Shown in pieces: positions 7,922 to 17,900 of a stretch of 64,000 nt of DNA. Origin of the DNA: UBA5436 sp050951845 (GTDB lineage: Bacteria; Bacillota; Clostridia; Saccharofermentanales; DTU023); NCBI GenBank assembly GCA_050951845.1, contig JBMNJV010000003.1, positions 1 through 64,000 on the forward strand, written 5' to 3'. The notes beneath the pieces were generated by a model that saw nothing but the letters and a program-made list of their open reading frames with translations, was not told the DNA's origin and made no database searches. The translations under genes were made by a program, and so were the position numbers. The number at the start of each line of letters is the position of its first letter. Position 1 is the stretch's first letter.

Positions 7922-8647
7922 ATGAGAACATTTAATTACTCAGAACTAAAAAATCAAAAATGGGATACTGAAGTTCTAGCCTTAATCGCTGCCATTTATA
8001 AGGGAGCCGGAAAGCAGGAAATATACCTTAAGCAACGTCCGGAAGAACTCGAAAAATTAGTCGAGATTGCAAAGATACAAAGCACGGAAGCATCGAATGC
8101 GATTGAGGGAATTGTAACAACAAGTGCTCGTATCAGACAGTTAGTAGAAGAGAAAACAACTCCCGGAAATCGTAATGAACAAGCAATTGCAGGCTACCGT
8201 GATGTACTCAATATAATCCATGAGAGTTTTGACACGATTCCCATTTCTCGAAACTATATCCTGCAATTCCATAAGATTTTATATAGTTACATGAATAATC
8301 CGATGGCAGGTAAAATAAAGAATGTACAGAATTATATCAGTGCAACTTATCCGGACGGTCAAGCAAAAACAATATTTACTCCGTTAGCACCATATGAAAC
8401 GCCGGAGGTATTAGATAGAATTTGCGAAGAGTATAACCACGTAATTGGCAATATGGAAGTAGAACCTTTGATGGTAAGGCGTGCCTCAATGAATAAAATA
8501 GGTCGTTTTACCAAGCAGGATATCCGGGAACTTTGTCCCTCACTCAGCATAAGTTCTACTGAAGGAGCTCTTCGGAAATTGGTGGCATCCGGCGAACTGG
8601 AAAGAGGAGGGGTCGGGAGGAGTACTTACTATGTTCGGATAAATTAA
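7922..8647 (+). pseudogene. Fic family protein with its catalytic core deleted
   Basis: Open frame of 241 residues; intact relatives have about 350-380. The N-terminal part is a normal Fic_N/Fic region, including the inhibitory helix motif SNAIEG (58-63, S-x-x-x-E-G). At about residues 182-195 the sequence jumps from the region just before the active loop (NMEVEPL) to the C-terminal winged helix (IGRFTKQDIRELCPSLSISS...). The HPFxDGNGR AMPylation motif and its helices are gone. The frame stays open, so a protein could be made, possibly only a DNA-binding and antitoxin-like remnant, but it cannot AMPylate. GGAGG precedes the ATG by 7 bases. Confidence 0.8.
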
Positions 8648-8651
8648 TTCC

Positions 8652-8915
8652 CGACAATCATTTGCAACGTGTTACAAAATATTTTACAGTGACAAGGATA
8701 AAAAGGAAATTGATTTAATCATTGAGGAATCAGGTTTTCTCTACCCAATAGAAATTAAGCAGGCAGCTATTCCGAACATACGCATGCCAAGACATATGTC
8801 CGTGCTGGAAAAAGCGAAAGGATTTAAAATGGGGACTAAGACGATTCTTGCACAGGTGGATCGTTATTATTTGCTTGAGGAAGATTCTCTAGTTTGTCCT
8901 ATAAAGGATATATAG
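8652..8915 (+). pseudogene. C-terminal relic of a DUF4143 ATPase
   Basis: Directly after the Fic stop, an open frame without start reads FYSDKDKKEIDLIIEESG, then LYPIEIKQAAIP and a tail ending at TAG 8913-8915. These are the terminal nuclease-like D-(x)n-ExK signatures of DUF4143 ATPases (compare EIDFLI and PIEVKS in the intact gene at 2802). The ATPase domain and start are absent. Confidence 0.8.
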
Positions 8916-9219
8916 TATGGCTTAATATGACTGTTGAATGACAATATTACTGTCAACATGATTTCCGGCTCCTCTTCCATTGACAAAAAAATGCGGAATC
9001 CGCAATAATATTTGACAGGGTTGCATACTTATGAAAAAAGTATTGCAAAACGTGGATAAATTGCTCGCTATAGTTTTACAGTACGTATTAATTTATTTGG
9101 AAAAGATTTTTGGCACAACCGGCTCTATTTTAGGATAGTTTCGTGTGGATTGAAGCAATTGACATATTTACGTGTGCAGCTTCCAAAAGAGGATTTAATC
9201 CTCAAGGGGTTTTAAAGAA
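8916..9219. other. Intergenic relic region with orphan operator
   Basis: No gene. At 9045-9093 lie two TTGCAAAACGTGG / TTTTACAGTACGTA words with cores 33 bases apart (9051 and 9084) and a TATAGTTTT between, the same layout as the operator at 2649-2733, but with no ATPase gene following. A copy of the dispersed word TAGTTTCGTGTGGATT is at 9138. The palindrome GAGGATTTAATCCTC at 9190-9204 followed (on the minus strand) by TTTT can terminate the ACT gene. Confidence 0.5.
9186..9206 (-). terminator. Probable terminator of the ACT-domain gene
   Basis: Perfect stem GAGGAT-TTA-ATCCTC; on the minus strand it is followed by TTTT. It lies 14 bases beyond the stop of the ACT gene. Confidence 0.55.
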
Positions 9220-9591
9220 TCAAGCGCTTTCAATTTTATATCCGTCTTTGACGAGAACTTCAATAGCTCTATCGAAATTTTCTTTTTTCGTGAGAACATA
9301 GTCGGTATTAAAGGTCGAAATTGCAAAAATTCCGATTTTATTCTCTGCCAATATGCCGGTAATTTTAGATAAAATACCTACCAATGAGAAATCCAAAGTT
9401 CCCTCGATGCGAAAAGCTTTCCAGCCATCATCCCTTTCCGTCACATTGGACGGCACATCGCTCGAGATACATACAAGCGAATTCTCTTCATCTGTTTTTC
9501 CCGTAAAGCAGAACTCTTTATTCAAATCGACAAGTGAATAATCCGCAACTTTACAAATCGAGAAATCATATTTAATCTTTTTTAATTTCAT
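9220..9591 (-). CDS. ACT domain-containing protein
   Basis: Small soluble protein of 123 residues. The second half (about 60-123) carries the beta-alpha-beta signature of ACT/CASTOR-type domains: FRIEGTLDFSLVGILSKITG, then ENKIGIFAISTFNTDYVL. The first half is an ACT-like partner (ACT_7/DUF2241 style). Such stand-alone proteins are thought to bind amino acids, but the ligand of this group is not established. It stands alone, with AT-rich short tandem repeats in its promoter region. Confidence 0.8.
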   Translation of the reverse strand: MKLKKIKYDFSICKVADYSLVDLNKEFCFTGKTDEENSLVCISSDVPSNVTERDDGWKAFRIEGTLDFSLVGILSKITGILAENKIGIFAISTFNTDYVLTKKENFDRAIEVLVKDGYKIESA

Positions 9592-9665
9592 AACAAAATC
9601 ACCATAATAAAATCACTACAATAAAATCACCATAATAAAATCACTATAATAAAAAAACTATAATT
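9592..9665. repeat. AT-rich tandem repeat in the ACT-gene promoter
   Basis: Four or five copies of a 16-17 base unit, AAAATCACCATAAT or AAAATCACTATAAT, occur immediately upstream of the ACT gene start. On the minus strand each copy presents an ATTATNGTGATTTT word, so it could affect promoter strength. Confidence 0.7.
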
Positions 9666-9785
9666 TGACCGGCTAGAAAAAGTCAACAAAGAAAGTAAAA
9701 GATTTTAGTAACTAACAAAAAAAGAAAAAATGAATAGAACCATGAAAATTGAATAGGAGGTTTAATTTTTTTATCCCATCAGATT

Positions 9786-10150
9786 AATTTTTCATATTCA
9801 CTTACTTCACAGAAAAAGCGCTTTCCACAGGAACGAAGTTTTTGGCATATCCTGCCGATTTTCAAATGGTTTTGTGTCAAAAAATCCGCTTCTGCAAATC
9901 TCAATCGGTAGCGCACCCACAGGAACGAATTTTTTGGCATATCAGTTCTGTTTTCGGATGGTTTTGTGTCAAAAAATCCGCTTCTGCAAATCTCAATCGG
10001 TAGCGCACCCACAGGAACGAAGTTTTTGGCATATCAGTTCTGTTTTCGGATGGTTCTGTGTCAAAAAATCCGCTTCTGCAAATCTCAATCGTTAGCGCAC
10101 CCACAGGAACGAAGTTTTTGGCACATCAGTTCTGTTTTCAGGAGAATTTC
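9786..10150. repeat. 92-bp tandem repeat array A
   Basis: About four units; the anchor AAAATCCGCTTCTG recurs at 9882, 9974 and 10066, exactly 92 bases apart. Each unit contains GTGTCAAAAAATCCGC, CGCACCCACAGGAACG and TTTTTGGCATATC. TGTCAAAAA pairs with the downstream TTTTTGGCA (one G-T pair), so each unit can form a stem-loop. The array is non-coding: open frames crossing it are repeat artefacts. Related arrays with the same period lie at 23603-23900 and 41259-41700. Confidence 0.85.
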
Positions 10151-10159
10151 GTGTTAAAT

Positions 10160-10463
10160 CCGGCGCAACTAATTTGCAAAAATGGACTAATACTTTCTTA
10201 GGTTTTTGAGGAGGATGACAAAAAAACTTTCAAGCGGATTGTATTCGTTTTGCTGTAAAATACCCTAAAAAGACGACAAAACAGATACAATCCTGAGTCG
10301 TCTTTTGAGTCGTCTTTTGAGTCGTCTTTTGAGTCGTCTTTTTTATTCTGGCCCAGGCTCTTTTAAGCTGTACTTTTCATAATATCAAGAATTCTTGAAG
10401 GTTAGATCCATTAAAACGGAAATAACGGAAAAAACTCAAATTTTAATGTTGAGTTATTTTGTT
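10160..10463. terminator. Terminator region with an amplified 3-prime arm
   Basis: AAAAAGACGAC (10270-10280) pairs with GTCGTCTTTT. The 3-prime arm, GAGTCGTCTTTT, is repeated four times in tandem (about 10292-10341, the last followed by TTATTC). Upstream is another copy of GCGGATTGTATTCGTTTTGC. A second hairpin-like stretch at 10430-10460 (ACTCAAATTTTAATGTTGAGTTATTTTG) precedes the end of the minus-strand PH gene and could terminate it. No coding sense is seen. Confidence 0.5.
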
Positions 10464-10865
10464 TTACTGAAATACATCCGGGATTCCGTCAGAGTCAGCA
10501 TCCTCTAAATCAAACCCGGAAAGGCCACCGGAGACCTCCCTTACAAGATTTCTCTTTCGAGCTTCTTCTACGAGTTGTGAAAGCATCTCTTTTACATCAA
10601 AGGATAACTTAATGTTTTTCAGAACAATGGTGGGTTGAGTTTGCTCAGTAGTTATGAGTTGTATATCTCCTGTACGAAAGATTTTATGTCTTAATTTTCT
10701 TATAAGCTTGATATCTCTAATACGATAAAGTTGGGTCTCATCATAATGAGTGGTGAAAAGCCCTGCTTCTATAAAAAGTCGATTTTCGGTCAATTTATAG
10801 CGGGTAAAACTCCAAGGAAACCACATAAAGTGCTTCTTGTCTTGCCAAATAACTTTTTCAGTCAT
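10464..10865 (-). CDS. Bacterial PH-domain protein with Asp-rich calcium-type tail
   Basis: Start chosen at 10865 (MTEKVIWQDKK) because AGGAG lies 7-8 bases upstream on the minus strand; the longer frame to 10964 has no ribosome site. The 133-residue product matches the bacterial PH (bPH_2, YdbS/YdbT-like) fold: WFPWSFTRYKLTENRLFIEA, then LYRIRDIKLIRK and IFRTGDIQLITT. Unlike the usual YdbS proteins it has no membrane helices. The last residues, LEDADSDGIPDVFQ, form a DxDxDGxxD calcium-binding loop like thrombospondin type 3 or dockerin-like repeats. Role unknown; membrane or ligand binding through the PH fold is plausible. Confidence 0.75.
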   Translation of the reverse strand: MTEKVIWQDKKHFMWFPWSFTRYKLTENRLFIEAGLFTTHYDETQLYRIRDIKLIRKLRHKIFRTGDIQLITTEQTQPTIVLKNIKLSFDVKEMLSQLVEEARKRNLVREVSGGLSGFDLEDADSDGIPDVFQ

Positions 10866-11314
10866 AAAAATACTCCTATCTAAAATGTTTTTCTTGTTTT
10901 TTAACTTAGTAAAAAATGATTGAGCTGAAATACTTTGGCGCGGATTTTGTGCACTGTTGAGCAACTGTTGGCAGCTGTCCCTTATCTATAAGTGTCAAAC
11001 TCCTTCCACCAATAAATCGAGGCTTCAAATATATTATATCTATTTTACTTGAGTTGCCACTCAGAAGTAAACATAATTAGATTCCGGGACGCAAATTTGG
11101 CGTACTATTCCTTTACTAACACCATATTTTTCAAACAGGATGTGGAAATTTTTCAAAGTGGAATTTTTTTGTTATATCCGTCAGAATGCTTATCAGTGGA
11201 TAATTTAGATTTTGAGGCGATAAAATATTGAACATAAGAGAATTTTGGCAAGATGTACTGAAACGGAATATAGGAAAGCCAATTCGCTGAATTAGAATTG
11301 CAGAGGTTAGAAGT
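10866..11314. other. Intergenic region with one gene relic
   Basis: Apart from the short relic at 11228-11290 I see only AT-rich sequence. A 60-codon frame at 11049-11231 has no ribosome site and no family resemblance. Confidence 0.5.
11228..11290 (+). pseudogene. Possible N-terminal relic of an NTF2/SnoaL-like gene
   Basis: TTG-initiated reading gives LNIREFWQDVLKRNIGKPIR then stop. From memory, the first 12-14 residues resemble the start of small NTF2-like proteins (MNIxEFWxxVLxQDA...). Only this stub remains before the GNAT gene. Low certainty. Confidence 0.3.
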
Positions 11315-11806
11315 ATGAACTTTGAGCGACTACTGCTCTCGGATAAAGACAAAATTACAGAAATGTCGGAGATGGCAACGGAAATAGTACGGGAGCACTT
11401 TGATCCAATCATCGGAAAAGCCCAGAATGACTATATGATTGAAAAATTTCAGACGGTGGATGCTATTCGGGGTCAGCTGGAGCAAGGCTGCCAATATTAT
11501 TTTGTAAGTGAGAAGGGAAGCAGAATCGGATTTCTTGCGTTCTACCCCCAAGCGTGTTGCATGTACTTGAGTAAGATATACCTGTATAAGGGAGAGCGAG
11601 GGAAAGGCTATTTTGAGAAGATGTTGGATTTTATAATCATGAAAGCACAAGAGGAGGAATTAACGTCTATAGAACTGAATGTTAATAAGAACAACAGCGC
11701 CGTTTTTGCTTATGAAAAGCTTGGATTCAAAATCATCAGAAGTGAAAAGAATGATATCGGCGAAGGGTATTACATGGATGATTATGTTTATCGTTTGGAG
11801 ATTTGA
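11315..11806 (+). CDS. GNAT family N-acetyltransferase
   Basis: Protein of 163 residues with the GNAT order: N-terminal helices, beta strands YYFVSEKGSRIGFLAFYPQ, the acetyl-CoA loop with ERGKGYFEKML (R/Q-x-x-G-x-G/A type, about 96-106), LNVNKNN and the final AYEKLGFKIIRSEKNDIGEG. The ending GEGYYMDDYVYRLEI is frequent in GNATs acting on small molecules or proteins. It transfers acetyl from acetyl-CoA to an unknown amine. AGAGG precedes the ATG. Single gene; the next gene begins 96 bases downstream. Confidence 0.85.
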   Translation: MNFERLLLSDKDKITEMSEMATEIVREHFDPIIGKAQNDYMIEKFQTVDAIRGQLEQGCQYYFVSEKGSRIGFLAFYPQACCMYLSKIYLYKGERGKGYFEKMLDFIIMKAQEEELTSIELNVNKNNSAVFAYEKLGFKIIRSEKNDIGEGYYMDDYVYRLEI

Positions 11807-11902
11807 TTATTTGTTATTATAATAAATATGAGAGGGAACAGAAAAAAAGCATAATAAAAATGCGCCGGACTGAAACGCAAAGCTTGGTTTTGGAGGGGGA
11901 TC

Positions 11903-14900
11903 GTGCAATATAGTCTTATATTATCAATGATGTTTTATATTTGCGGTTGTTTTTATATGATTTTCGGCGCATACACAATCGTTGCTAACGCAAAAAGCTA
12001 TGTGAACAGACTATTTGTGCTTCTGACAAGTTCAATGGCGGTTTGGTCATTTGCATATTCTATTTCAAATTCAGCATCTACAGCGGAAGTAAGTGCTTTT
12101 TGGAGATCTTTCTCCGCTTTCGGCTGGGGAGTTTTTTACAGCATCTTACTTCACTTTGTACTGCTTCTGACAAAAACGGAAATACGATTAAATAAGCGAA
12201 TTATGCTTGCGATAATCTATTTGCCGGCTGTCATAAATATCATTCTTTTTGCGCCCTTCGGATATCTGGCAGACAGACAATATAACATGACCCGGACCGA
12301 GTTTGGTTGGGTAAACGATATTCCCGTCGATATTTGGGAAATTTGGTTTATCGTATACTACGCTGTATTTTTGATTGCAAGTATTCTGTTACTTATTCGC
12401 TGGTGGCTAAAAATTGAATCCGATACCCGCCTGAAGCGGCAGGCAACACATTTCTTATTGTCTGCACTCATTCCGATTTTCTTGGGCATAGCGACGGAAA
12501 CTCTGCCCGCGCTCCTTGGAATTAACTATTTTCCCAAACTGGTCATTGTATTTATGATTTTTCCCGTAACAACATTGTATTTAGCATCGAGAAAATTCGG
12601 GTTGCTTCTTGAAAGTAAAAAGAAAATAACCTTGCCTCTGGAAACTGCACAGTTCCAAAACATAGACCGATTGCGTTTGTTTCAAACGGCAGCGGCTATA
12701 TATACGTTAGGTGCTGCACTATCCTTTTTAGTAGGATATTTCAGTATGAGATATACATTAAATAATGAGTTGCTCCTCGCCGCATTCATACTGTTTATCG
12801 GGCTGTTAACAAGATTGATACCTGTTCTGACAAAAAATCATACTGCTCAGAATACCATGTTCCTGATAGCAAGCACATCAGGAATGTTGTTTTTCATGCT
12901 GACACACACTAATACAGGAACGATAACAATATGGGCAATATACATATTATTCCTTCTGTTTACCGTTATACTTGACAGCAAAATTCATGCTGCTGTCTTT
13001 ACTATTTTAATGGTGGCAATTCAAATTATTTTCTGGATGGTTTATCCGGAAGTATCAGTCACCATCGGCGGGCGAGAGTATATAACAAGAATCTTTATTA
13101 TTGTACTTTCCTTTATGGCTGTGCGATATCTGACAGCTGAATATGCTTCAAAGATAGAAGCATATCAGAGGTTTGGAACGGAACAGACAGTGCTTGAAAA
13201 AATTTCATCCAGTTTTATTTCTATTAGTAAAGAAAACGCTGAAGAAAAAATTGATGAAATGCTGGAGATGTCTGCTGAAATACTTGATTTCAGCCATGCT
13301 TGTTTAGTCGAATTCAGCAAGGATTACAAAGATGCAACAATTCTTAATACGTATGTGAAAAACGTTGAGAGCGAATCATTTCCTTTTCAGCCGGGAATGA
13401 AAGTTAAGACTGCCACTTTGCCCATGGCTCAATCTCTGATCGAACGAAACACACCGATAATGTGTGAAGACATCACAATTGTTACGGCTGACGAATCCGA
13501 AGAGCGAAGAGATTTTTTTCTGTCAAGAGGAGTAAATTCCTTTTTTGCACTGCCGGTAACGCTTGATGAAAAAACAATAGGAATGCTTATTACTGAATAC
13601 TCTGACCGGTGCGACACAAATTTCAGAGAAAGCCGGTTAAACTTTTTAAAAATTGTTGCAAATATATTGGGCGACGCAAGAAAAAAGACCTTGTATGAAG
13701 AAATGCTATATAATTTCGCATATTTTGATGAAACCACAAAATTGGCGAACAGAAATATGCTGAAAAAAAGGCTGGAGCAAATTATAGATGCCAGAAAAGA
13801 GTCAGAGAAAATCGCCGTCGTAGGTATTGAAATAGAGAACCTCAGGATGATAAAGGATACGTTCGGTCACGATACAGGGGAACAGATCATGATAGAGGCG
13901 GCGAAAAACCTTGATAATCTGCTGGAGAACTGTTGTGATATCTCACGTAAAGCAGAAGGAGAGTTTGTTGTTGTTCTGCCAACAGTAAAGAATACCGAGC
14001 AGATAGAAGAGTGTGTACAAAGACTGCTTGATTCTTTTTCTCATCCTGTATCAACCAGGACGGGAATAGAAGCATTATTTGTTGTTGTTCATATGGGCAT
14101 ATCCGTATATCCGGACGATGGAAGAGATGCGGATACTCTCTTAAAGAATGCCGATCTGGCAGTCTATCAAGCGAAAAATACGAATGAGGATATTGTTTTC
14201 TATACAGAACTCCTGGAAAACAATATTGCGGAAACTACATTGTTCACGAACAGGCTATTCAAATCGTTGCAAAACGAAGAGTTTTTCCTGGAGTTTCAAC
14301 CTCAGATTAACTGTGAAACGGGACAAATAGTCGGGATTGAAGCCTTGCTCAGATGGACGATTGACGGTAGCAAGCGGGTACCGCCGGACAGATTTATCCC
14401 CATACTGGAGCACACGGGACTGATTTACGATGTGGGTCTCTGGGTGCTGGAACAAGCGCTTCAAGAGCATAACAGACTCATAGCCAAGGGATATCCGCCA
14501 CTTCGCGTTTCCGTAAACTTATCGGTTGTGCAATTCCAAAGAGAAGAATTTATTCCTGATTTTGCGAAAATTATAGAGGAAAGCGGAGCGGACCCGAAGT
14601 ATATTGAGCTGGAGATTACGGAAAGCTTGTTCTCTAAGGATCCTGAGGACGTACTTGCTAAAATATACAAATTGAAAGAGTTGGGAGTCAGGATTGCCAT
14701 AGATGATTTCGGCAAAGGCTACTCCTCATTAAGCCGATTGAAAATAGTGCCTTTTGACAGAATAAAAATAGACAAAGAGATCATAGATTATATCGATTTA
14801 GAAAGAAAACTAGCACCTTTAACTGAGATTATAATTTTATTAGCCAGAACCTTCAAAGCGGGTATTACAGCCGAAGGTGTTGAGACAAGGGAGCAGGCTG

Positions 14901-14995
14901 ATTTTCTGAAAAGCATAGATTGTGATGAAATACAAGGCTACTATTATTCAAGACCTCTGTCGATGCAAGCACTGGAAGAATTTATTATGAGGTAG
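11903..14995 (+). CDS. Membrane c-di-GMP phosphodiesterase, paralog 1 (7TM-GAF-GGDEF-EAL)
   Basis: Protein of 1030 residues from a GTG start behind GGAGGGGG. Residues 1-230 hold seven hydrophobic helices of the type found at the N-terminus of 7TM histidine kinases. A second helical block spans about 260-410, a GAF-like region about 430-600, a GGDEF domain about 605-760 and an EAL domain about 785-1025. The GGDEF signature is AEGEF (about 685-689) and the DxLTxLxNR motif is degraded to FDETTKLANRN, so no cyclase activity is expected; GTP binding may be retained. The EAL domain keeps EALLRW (about 812), NLSVVQF, ELEITES, IDDFGKGYSS, a catalytic Lys (RIKIDKEI) and EGVE...QGYY, so it should hydrolyse c-di-GMP. 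Followed after 4 bases by paralog 2. Confidence 0.9.
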   Translation: MQYSLILSMMFYICGCFYMIFGAYTIVANAKSYVNRLFVLLTSSMAVWSFAYSISNSASTAEVSAFWRSFSAFGWGVFYSILLHFVLLLTKTEIRLNKRIMLAIIYLPAVINIILFAPFGYLADRQYNMTRTEFGWVNDIPVDIWEIWFIVYYAVFLIASILLLIRWWLKIESDTRLKRQATHFLLSALIPIFLGIATETLPALLGINYFPKLVIVFMIFPVTTLYLASRKFGLLLESKKKITLPLETAQFQNIDRLRLFQTAAAIYTLGAALSFLVGYFSMRYTLNNELLLAAFILFIGLLTRLIPVLTKNHTAQNTMFLIASTSGMLFFMLTHTNTGTITIWAIYILFLLFTVILDSKIHAAVFTILMVAIQIIFWMVYPEVSVTIGGREYITRIFIIVLSFMAVRYLTAEYASKIEAYQRFGTEQTVLEKISSSFISISKENAEEKIDEMLEMSAEILDFSHACLVEFSKDYKDATILNTYVKNVESESFPFQPGMKVKTATLPMAQSLIERNTPIMCEDITIVTADESEERRDFFLSRGVNSFFALPVTLDEKTIGMLITEYSDRCDTNFRESRLNFLKIVANILGDARKKTLYEEMLYNFAYFDETTKLANRNMLKKRLEQIIDARKESEKIAVVGIEIENLRMIKDTFGHDTGEQIMIEAAKNLDNLLENCCDISRKAEGEFVVVLPTVKNTEQIEECVQRLLDSFSHPVSTRTGIEALFVVVHMGISVYPDDGRDADTLLKNADLAVYQAKNTNEDIVFYTELLENNIAETTLFTNRLFKSLQNEEFFLEFQPQINCETGQIVGIEALLRWTIDGSKRVPPDRFIPILEHTGLIYDVGLWVLEQALQEHNRLIAKGYPPLRVSVNLSVVQFQREEFIPDFAKIIEESGADPKYIELEITESLFSKDPEDVLAKIYKLKELGVRIAIDDFGKGYSSLSRLKIVPFDRIKIDKEIIDYIDLERKLAPLTEIIILLARTFKAGITAEGVETREQADFLKSIDCDEIQGYYYSRPLSMQALEEFIMR

Positions 14996-14999
14996 GATC

Positions 15000-17900
15000 G
15001 TGAAATACAGTCTCATTTTGTCAATAGTTTATTATATTTGCGGTTGTTTTTACATGATTTTTGGTGCGTATGCATTATCTTCCAATACCAAAAGCAATGC
15101 CAACAGACTATTTTTATTGACAACAAGCTCGCTGGCGATTTGGTCATTTACCTATTCCGTTGCAAATTCGGCACCGACGGCGGAGTCGAGTGCTTTCTGG
15201 AGATGTATGTCCGTTTTCGGTTGGAGTTTTTTTCATGTTCTTTTACTGCACTTTGCGTTAATCCTGACAAAGCATAAATTTCAATTAAATAAACCAATCA
15301 ACATAGTAATCTTATATTTGCCTGCCTTGATAAATGTACTTCTGTTTGCGCCCTTCGGATATCTTGCGGAAAAACAGTACAAAATGGCGCCGAGCGACTT
15401 CGGATGGAGGAATTTACTTCCCGCAAATATCGGTCAGTATTGGATTAACATTTATTACATCGTATACACGGTTATTACTTTTATTTTACTTGTCCGCTGG
15501 TGGAAAAAACTTGAACCTCACACTCCTCTGAAGCGACAGGTAACATATTTCCTGATATCCATACTGCTTCCTTTTATTGCGGGATCGATGACGGATATTT
15601 TGCCCGGTGTTTTGGGATTAACACAGATTCCCAGACTTACACTTATCTTTATGATGCTTCCCACAATATTTTTGTATAGAATCTTGAAAAAACACGGTAT
15701 TCTTATTGAAAAAGCCAGGATAGTATATATACCTTCGGATTCCGTTATTTTGCCGGAAGAGAGCCGGTTGCGTTTGTTTGAAACGGCATCAGTAATATTT
15801 ATGATAGGTGCTGTGGGATCCTTTTTTACAGCATACTTAATTGCGGGAGGAAATTTGAAAAAAGAGCTTTCGCTGGCATTTGTCGTGTTTGTTTTTGGTG
15901 TATTTTTAAGGTATATGCCGTATTTAACAAAAAACAATACGATTCAGAATACCCTCTTCCTGATAACGAGCGTAATCGGCATGTCTTTTTTCATAATTAC
16001 AACCATTGAGTCGGGAGCAGTGACAGTATGGGCAATTTATACAGTATTTCTTCTGTTTACTGTTGTTTTGAATAGTGATATTCATGCATTTATCTTTTTA
16101 GTTGCAACGATGATAACTCAAGTTGTTATTTGGATAATTTACCCGAAAGTCTATACGGTTATCGACAGTGCTCAGTATATGAAAAGAATTTTTATTATTG
16201 TACTTTCGTTTTATGCTGTGCGATATCTGGCGAATGAATATTCTTCAAAGCTGCAAGGGTATCAAAGATTTGCAAAAGAACAAGAATTACTCGAAATAAT
16301 TTCAGCCAACTTTATTTCGATCAATAGAGAAAATATTAAAGAGAAAATCGATGAAATGATGGAAATCTCTGCAGAAATACTTAAATTTGACAATGCATAT
16401 TTATTCGAGTTCGACGCAGATTATGAAAATGCAACGATTTTTAATATGTATGAAAAAGATATAGAGATTAAATCATCTCACTTTCATCCGGGAATGAAGT
16501 TTAAGACTGCAGATTTTCCCGAAGTTGAAACACTAATAACTCAGAACACACCTTTATTGTGTGAAGATGTCACAAGTATTCCCGCAGATGAAGCCGAAGA
16601 TCAAAGAAATTTTTTCCTGTCAAGAGGAATCAATTCTTTCTTTGCACTACCGATAACAATCGACGAAAAAACAGTTGGATTATTTGTCATTGAATACATT
16701 GACCGAAGTGATAAAAGATTCACGGAAAGCCGATTACATTTTTTGAAAATCATAGCGAATATATTGGGAGATGCAAGGAAAAAGATTTTCTATGAAGAAA
16801 GGTTATATTATTTCGCTTATTTTGATCAAGCTACAAAATTAGCGAACAGGAATCTGCTGAAAAAAAGGTTAGAGATTATTTTATATAACAGAAAAGAATC
16901 AGAGAAAGTAGCAATATTGGATATTGAAATTGAGAATCTGAGGATGCTCAAAGATACCTTCGGTAATGATATAGGAGAGCAGATAATGATAAAAACGGCA
17001 ATGATTCTCAATAACCTGTTTGAAGAATGCTGCGAAATCTCAAGAACAGGTGAAGGCGACTTTGTTGTTGTTCTGCCTAATGTGAAAAATACTAAGCAAA
17101 TAGAGGAGTGTGTTAATAGCATAGTCGAATCTTTTTTTCATCCGGTATCGATCGAAATTGGAATAGAAGCATTATTTGTTATGGTCCGTATCGGAATATC
17201 CGTTTATCCGGATGACGGAACAGATGCAGATACTCTTTTGAAGAATGCCGATTTGGCCGGGTATGAAGCGAGAAACGCTGATAAAAGGTTTCTCTTCTAT
17301 AATAATCAAATGGAAAAAGATATTGCAGAAAACACCCTGTTTACGAATAGGCTGTTCAATTCGTTAAAAAATGAAGAATTTTCTCTGGAGTTCCAACCTC
17401 AGGTTAGCTGTGAGACTGGAAAAACAGTCGGAATTGAAGCCTTGCTCAGATGGACGACTGAAGACAATCAAAGAGTACCACCCGATAGATTTATACCTAT
17501 GCTCGAGCAAACAGGATTGATTTATGATGTCGGTCTCTGGGTGCTGGAACAAGCGCTTCAAGAGCTTTACAGGCTTCAAGCGAAAGGATTTTCTCCTCTT
17601 CGCATTTCCGTAAATTTATCGGTTGTACAATTCGAAGGAAAAGATTTTATTCCCGATTTTACAAGAATCATAAAAGAAAGCAGAGTAGATCCGAAGTATA
17701 TCGAGCTGGAGATAACGGAAAGCGTGTTCTCTGAAAAACCTGAGAACACCCTTGAAAAACTTCATAAATTAAAAGAGTTGGGAGTGAAAATTGCCATAGA
17801 TGATTTCGGCAGCGGTTACTCATCGTTAAATCGTTTAAAATTGGTACCTTTTGACAGGATAAAAATAGATAAGGATATAATAGATCATATCGATTTATAT

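Noticed and set aside
9779..10157. Several frames of 63-77 codons on both strands across the 92-bp array
   Set aside because: 92 is not a multiple of 3, so the frames drift between copies; no ribosome sites and no stable protein sequence.
11049..11231. 60-codon plus-strand frame
   Set aside because: No ribosome site, no family resemblance, and it runs into the separate relic at 11228.
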